64,000 bases of DNA, from assembly GCA_964057225.1 (NCBI GenBank), contig OZ059895.1:6510001-6574000 (forward strand), read 5' to 3'. The position numbers and the translations under genes were made by a program. Below, in pieces: positions 50,864 to 64,000 of the stretch. Numbering within the stretch: the stretch's first letter is position 1; every line of letters starts with the position of its first letter. The stretch is from Auanema rhodensis. Lineage: Eukaryota > Nematoda > Chromadorea > Rhabditida > Rhabditidae. A model generated the notes under the pieces. That model was not told the origin of the DNA and ran no database searches. It saw only the letters and a list, made by a program, of their open reading frames with translations.

Positions 50864-53800
50864 CTCTCTTTTTCTGAAGAAACAAGATTTTTTTAAGAAT
50901 ATAAGAAAAGATTTGATTGGATATGGATGTTAATGTTAATGGAAAGAATTCGATAAAAAAACTATGAAATAGAGAATAATGACTGAAAATTGAAATTGAA
51001 ACTTCAAACAGGAAGAATTTCAAGATTTGAGGTGATACATGCATGGTTGGTATCAATTCGCACCAACAATGATGATTTTGAAAAGAAAAGTGGAAAAGAA
51101 TTTGAGATAAGTTGTGAATAAGCTGTAACAAAACCTTTCAATTTGATTTGTTTTAATTGGTTATCAAACTAATCAAAGGAAGATGCAGCCAATCTAAGAA
51201 TGAGAGAAGAAAACACAAGATGAGGATAAAACAACAAAGCAAGAGTTCAGTTGTTGTTGCACAAAGTTTCAGAAGAAGTTTTAAATTTGAAATTAAAGTG
51301 AAAAGAAAGAAAAACAATAAAAGTTTTGATTTTTTCAAAAGAAAAAACAAAATGTTAAGGAATGAAGTATAAAAGGAAAAACCGAAAAGTAATAGGATGA
51401 GTAATATCAAAATAAAGATTTAAGATTTGAATAAAAATAATTTTGTATTTATATAGATTAAATATAGTTAATTATTAAATTATATTAACTATATATACTT
51501 CAAACTTAATTAAATTTTATATTTTTTTTTATTTGAATGAGAAAACGAGGATAAACCTTGGATATAGACGGATGTTAAACTATAACATAGACAAGCAGCA
51601 CATGATAATGAGGACATTGGAATGAAAACATGATGAATGATGCGACTCCGTCATAGAACTTGATGACTTTCCGGAAAACCGGTCACACAAAAACGTTCAA
51701 CAGACTGATGTATGTCCTTCACATTGAAAAGAGGAAAAAGAAGTTGCATTGTGATCTTGAATTGCTTTCAACTAACTCAATCAAGAGTAACTCATATTCA
51801 CATAAAAGCTTTACATTAGGTATTTTTTGATTTAAAATTTCATATGATCTATTTGAAATATATGTCCTAAGTCACAAGAATAACATTGTTTATATTGAAA
51901 ATAATAAATTTTTCTTAGTTTAAAAGAAAAATATTAAGAAATTTCATTATTTTAATGAAATTAAAGATATTTTCTACTGAATTCAAAAGAAAAATGATAA
52001 AAAATGAACTGTATTGATGACTAGTAGCTTCAACAACAACAAGAACAAAAAGTAAAAAAATGAGATTTGGAAGAGTAATTTTGATAAATCATTTTCATAT
52101 AAAACTGGATTAACTATTAGAAATATGGTCATAACATAATGAAATAGTAAAATATAATAATAAAAAATATTAAAATAAAAGATTATAAAGATAGATTTAT
52201 GTATATATGTATGTATATACATATATATATTTATATATTATACCCCAAATATCTTTTATTTTAAAATAATTTATATAATATTGAAAATATTTATAAAAAT
52301 CTTAAGTTTTAAGGTTTTTAAGGAAGAGTCTGAGACTATAAATGAAATAAGAGTTGTGAGACATTTTGAAATTTCTTTGTTGAACAGTATGAAACATTAA
52401 ATTCTTAATTTTCATTATTTTACTTTTGTATTCTAAGCTTTACAATAGATAAAAGTAAAAAGAAGTTTTTGAACAGCTGTAATGAATTGTTGTAATGAAA
52501 AAGAAAAAAATGGTTTTCGAGGAGAAACATGATAAAGACAGTTCTTTCTTGATTCATTACCTCGTTTTTCATTCAAATTTTCTTCTTTTTTTTTCCTTAT
52601 TATTATATCGTTACATCAGAGACAAAATATGGAAATTTTCATCAAAAATCAATTAATTTTCAAAGAATTGAACTATCGTTTGCGATATTTCAATATTCTA
52701 TACGTATAACTAATATGATATAAGATTGAAAACATCTTTTCTATTTACTTGTAATGATTCTCCAATCGCATAGTTTTGACAGCCTTTTCTGTTTTTTTTT
52801 TTAACAAAACGATCACCTAGTAGCCAATTCTTAATGTAGACATCATGAAAATCATGGAAGCAACAGGTACGTGGAAGAGATAATGTGTTTGAGTCAAAGG
52901 GGAACAGGGCACTAACCGGTTACACGTTTAAGAATTGCCATGATGAAGGAAGAAGGAGAATAGTGAAGAAGAAGAAGAAGAAAGAGACGAAAGAAGAGGA
53001 AGTAGAGTAAAAGATGAAAAGATGAAGGAAAATAAAAATAAACGGAAGTGAGGAAGCAAAACGATGAACAAAGCCTAGAAGACGTTCAGTTGATTTTGGA
53101 CCTCTTCATCATTAGACCATATTGCTTTTCACAAAAATTAGAAAAAGAGAAAGTATTTCAAGTTTATTTTGTTTAAAATTATCTGAAAAGGTAAGATGAG
53201 CATTAGTAGTAATAGAAGCAGAGAAGTACGAGTGAAATTAGAAATTGAAATGGAAAAGGGGGGGGGTGGATTGGAAGAAATCACAAGCGGATCGAACAGA
53301 ACAGATATGGCGATTCTGGATAATTGTTTCATATCTCATTTCGCTATAGTTTCTCTTTTTTTGTAAAGGGACAGCAGGTTGTTATAAAGTTTGTTGCAGA
53401 TTGAAGGAGAAAATAATGATAAATTCCCGATAGCTAAACACGTGTGAAGGAAGATGTCAATTGTAGAATATAAGAAAAAAAAAAGAAAATAATTTAATAG
53501 AAGTAACATATGGTATATATAAGGATTTCAAATTAGTTTTTTATGTTTAAAAAAGAAATGAAATCTATCATTTCAAGACCAAATAGAAGAATTCGTTGAT
53601 AGATGAACAACCCAGAAGTTAAAAAGTGCAGAAGTAAAAGGCCATGAAAGGACATGCAGTAGCTTTCAGAAGTAAAAATGCTATCAAAATGAATCAAAAG
53701 TGAAGAAAACTTTCGAAAATGAACTCAAAGAACAGTTTATTGAAGGAGAAATGTAGAGCTAGATATAAGAGAGTTTGATAAAAGAAGAGAGAGAATATAA

Positions 53801-55727
53801 GTAGTAAAGTCATCTCATTGCAACTACTTGCCAGACTTGATCTCCGGAAACAATCAAGTTGGGGTAAAATGAAATAAGATCACATAAATTCTTGAAAGCG
53901 ATAGTTTTAAGATTTTTTTTGTTAAAAATTATCTAAATTGATTTCAAATCAACTATTCAGATTAAAAATAGAATTACAAAAGGAACTTATAGTTAAGTGT
54001 AAGACAAGATCATTTGGTTAAAACTCCATGTAATAGGATGATGTACTTGACAAAGGAACTGAAGTTTAAGAAAAGAATAAATTAAATATTAATTATAATT
54101 ACGTGAGGATTAATGGAAAAGTAGTGAGATTGATGTCAAAATGAATGCTTGTACTGAACTTTGTTCCCTCGTTTCAGCTGTGACTGTTCTTTTCAGACAC
54201 AACAAACAACATCTGGAACGAGAGAATGAAATAGATTGATGGAAGAATGGACAATTTACCAACTTCATAATGAGGTTCGGAATGTCGTAGGTCAGATATA
54301 ACTATGTATATGAATTATATAATATTATATGAACTATATTATATTTAATAATAAAAGACATGGATTTCATGTAGGTGGGGCTAAAACGCCCTTCTTCTTT
54401 CCTGTTAGCTTAATAGTTTTATTATCTCTCTAAACATGGTTATTAAATAATCATAAAATAAACAGTAAAAAAAGAAAAAAGAGGAGGAAACGATTGTAAA
54501 AGATGATTTATATTATAATTAGTTCAATATAAATTAGCTGTAGGGCAATTTGTATTTAAACATGTTCAATTTTTTTTTGAGAAATAATAAATAAGTTGTT
54601 TATATTCTGATTTTGTTTTTGAAAAAACTTCTATATTAAACAATTAAAATCTAAATTTATAGTTTTTTTAGAAGATGAGAACTGAATTAAAAGATGTCTT
54701 AATTGAAGATATTATAAACAAGAATATTTGTTATAAAGTTTTAAACTAGTAAATAGGTAAATAGGTAAATAAATCAATCAAAAATTAGAAAAAAACTAAA
54801 CTGATATTCTAAATAATTTGAAAAATAAATTGAATTATGATAAATCATCATCATCATCATTAGAATCATTGATCGATCTAATGAACTTTTGAAGATTAAA
54901 CCTCAAATTTTCTACTTTTATTTTGAATCTTTTTGACCTTAGTTTTGCAAAAAAAAAAATATTAAACACTTCCTATTGTAATTCATCCATCTTGGAAGTT
55001 GTTATGCAATTCTGTACCACAAAATTCAGGTTATATTAGCCTGTGGTACTCTTTGACGTACTTCTCTTGTATTTTAGAGTGAAATAGAGTATTTACCCAT
55101 TATTTATGGTTTGATTAAACATTTTTAGTTTTCATGTTGTTAAAATCTTTTTTTTTCAAAGAAATTTCATATAATTAAATATAAAAAATTATATTTAATT
55201 TATTATTATTATTATTATAATAGAAAATAAAATAAATTTGTTTATTATAAGAAGAAATCTATAGATATTTTCATTTTTATATAATAATAAATAAACAAAA
55301 TAATAAATAAAGTTATTTCAATAAATAAATAAAAATTCTTAATTGAATTTAATTGTTCTGTTATTTTCACAGGTTAAAGCTTATGTTTGAGAAAAGAAGT
55401 TATCGTTTCATCTGAAGTTCACTTTTCAAAAATATTTTATGAAGGAATATGATGATTATCACTTTACCTCTAAATAACTCAATCATCCTTCTATTATTGT
55501 ATTTTTTGGAAAAAAAAAAGGTTTTGAAAAGAATAAATTTAAAAGAAAATAAAATATAGGACACAGATATTTTTATTTAATCTATACTATATGGGTCGTA
55601 TGAAAATAACAAAACAATTAAATTCAATTAAGAATTTTAAAATTATTTATTAAAATAACTTTATTTACTATTTTGTAATAATATACTTATCATATTCTTA
55701 TTATATGTTATATTAACTATTATATTC
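50864..55727. other. long intergenic region without a recognisable gene
   Basis: 4.9 kb between two minus-strand genes, so it includes the beta-glucuronidase promoter and the 3' flank of the phosphodiesterase. It is very AT-rich, with A/T runs, purine-rich stretches (52940-53060), a G run near 53258-53265 and a (CAT)n at 54847-54858. The open frames are low-complexity (Leu/Phe/Lys) and I call none of them. Confidence 0.5.
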
Positions 55728-59422
<3,695 letters not shown>

Positions 59423-60987
59423 ATACCTATAATGAGAAATATTGAATTAGAATTGATAAAAATGAGGAAATTGTGAAGATACTAATAACTATTTGAATAT
59501 TTAAAAATAGTTTCAAAAAAGGAAATTTGTGCACAATTGAGATCGGGGCTTTAACAGCACTCTGGTTGACAGGCGAGTAAATGAGCAACAGGGACGAGAT
59601 GACTAGGAGGAGGGATGCAGATGTGGCAATGTCACTATGGAGACGAAGCCACTATCAGATAAAGCCAGTAGGATCATCCACCCTGACGTACGTCTAGGCT
59701 CTTTCTTTCCCCTATGGGCAAATTCCTATTTCTCTCCCTGTCTTTCTCATTATCTCTCACATATCCTCTTGTTCTTCCTTTGCTTATCTCTTATATTCCT
59801 ATTATCTATTTATTTTGGCAACATTTGTATTATTAGAGATATCTTTGTGTTAATGTTTCCTCTCGAATCCTGATTTCTCATTAGTCCTATTTCTATTCTC
59901 GAGTATAAGCTTAGCATAAAGCCGCCACAGCTCTTCCTTCTTATCTCCTCGTTCTACTACGTACCAATCATAACATTTAATACGAATGTTATGATTACAG
60001 GCTTGAAACCAACAGATTCAAAGCTTTTCTTTTACTCACCAATCAAAAATATTAATTCTCTCTCTCTATCTCTTTCTCTCTCTCTCTATCTCTCTATCTC
60101 TTTCTCTCTCTCTTATTCGTATTACAATATCTTAACTTATCTGAAGAAATGTATGTATTTCATGTATATTCATTAATATATTTTATAATAATTTTAAAGA
60201 AAATATAAAGATTTATTTTGTACAACTATAATTCAGTTTTTTGATTCATTTGTTTAACAAAAAATCAAAAAAAAATAAGGCACGAAAGAAGGGATGGGAA
60301 GGGGTAAGAGGGGAGGGGATGGCAGTTTAAGACATCATGAAAACGATGAAATATGCACCAATAATATAAATAATTTGAATAATACTAGAACTATATAAAG
60401 AAAATATTAAATATAAAATCTGTTTTTTATGAACTTAATTTACATATTTTAATTAACAGGCGATCGCAGAAAGCGTGACCATGACAATCAAAATAAGGCT
60501 TTTAAAGCCTATGCTCTTTAGTCATCACTGTGTCTACCACGTCTGATTTACCCGGAATTTTCGACAATAACTTCATGTTCAAACTGAATATATGATATTC
60601 ATATGAACTAACAAGTTTGTCTACTCAATGGCATGAAATGAATTAGTTGATTTAGAAATCACATAGTCATTTCGACTAAAATCTAGATCCTAGGAAAATC
60701 TATACAATGAGAGAAAAATAATGAAAATTACGATAATATAAAATAAAAAAACGATTGAACAAGTATGGAATGAAGATGGAGACGATTTCGGTCAGAAAAA
60801 AAAGAAAGAGATCAGAATTTACGGTAGTGTTAAAAATGAAAGAATGAAAGGAATAAGTGTGACACTGGGTGAAAACAACTTGGACAACATCATGAACAAA
60901 TCACAAAAGTGAATTTGTTTTAAAACAGAATATAATGAACTATTCAAACTTATACGACATAACCAAAGTAAAAAAAATACCAGATGC
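59423..60987. other. intergenic, phosphodiesterase to LATS kinase
   Basis: 1.57 kb. The part to about 59980 (pde promoter) has moderate GC. A CT microsatellite lies at 60058-60112 and a G-rich stretch (GGGGAGGGGATGG) near 60309. No gene was recognised. Confidence 0.45.
60058..60112 (+). repeat. (CT)n microsatellite
   Basis: CT/CTCTAT repeats about 640 nt upstream of the phosphodiesterase ATG. Confidence 0.9.

Positions 60988-64000
<3,013 letters not shown>

Noticed and set aside
51153-51410. Hydrophobic Leu/Phe-rich frame and its Lys-rich antisense
   Set aside because: Both follow from purine/pyrimidine strand bias in low-complexity DNA.

Overview
The window is nuclear DNA of a nematode. 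It is AT-rich, its genes are split by many short introns (mostly 40-60 nt), and many start codons sit 0-25 nt behind a T-rich ...AG site that looks like a spliced-leader trans-splicing acceptor. It also encodes two nematode neuropeptide precursors (NLP-12-like and FLP-33-like). From memory, nearly all recognisable genes have Caenorhabditis elegans orthologues on chromosome I. Species and genus cannot be read from the sequence. No bacterial operons, CRISPR, phage, rRNA or tRNA were seen.

Layout: 1-1738 (-) 5' part of a USP3-type deubiquitinase; 2310-3350 (+) ribosomal protein S6; 3877-4168 (-) a possible 58-residue membrane protein; 4569-7854 (+) a membrane-anchored tyrosine phosphatase; 8471-14517 (-) a TULP4-type tubby protein with a 1.7 kb intron; 15089-16765 (+) SCAMP; 17266-19218 (-) GALK2-type sugar kinase; 20445-22919 (-) the NLP-12 cholecystokinin-like precursor; 24673-26639 (+) CAF-1 subunit B; 26679-26930 (-) probable mitochondrial ribosomal protein bL34m; 27334-29431 and 29545-30044 (+) LSG1 GTPase and ribosomal protein L27, 113 nt apart and possibly an operon; 30460-34102 (+) Gq alpha (egl-30); 34820-35834 (-) emerin; 36517-37351 (-) mitochondrial Mn superoxide dismutase; 38196-38973 (+) ceramide-1-phosphate transfer protein; 39573-42413 (+) WDR75/UTP17; 44176-45440 (+) calponin/transgelin; 46576-46955 (+) the FLP-33-like precursor; 47869-50863 (-) beta-glucuronidase; 55728-59422 (-) PDE10-type phosphodiesterase; 60988-64000 (-) LATS/Warts kinase, cut by the window end.

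Functionally this is a mixed chromosomal neighbourhood, not one pathway. Several genes serve translation and ribosome assembly (S6, L27, LSG1, WDR75, bL34m). Others serve signalling (Gq, two neuropeptides, PDE, PTP, LATS). The order SCAMP - GALK2 - nlp-12 ... egl-30 - emerin resembles the C. elegans M01D7 gene cluster, with CAF-1B, bL34m and the LSG1-L27 pair inserted. Exon joins given for most genes were read by hand and keep one open frame throughout; TULP4 and the middle of USP3 are less certain. No clearly new system was found. The most interesting items are the two neuropeptide genes, the altered phosphatase loops, the unrecognised small membrane protein and a small inverted-repeat element family.
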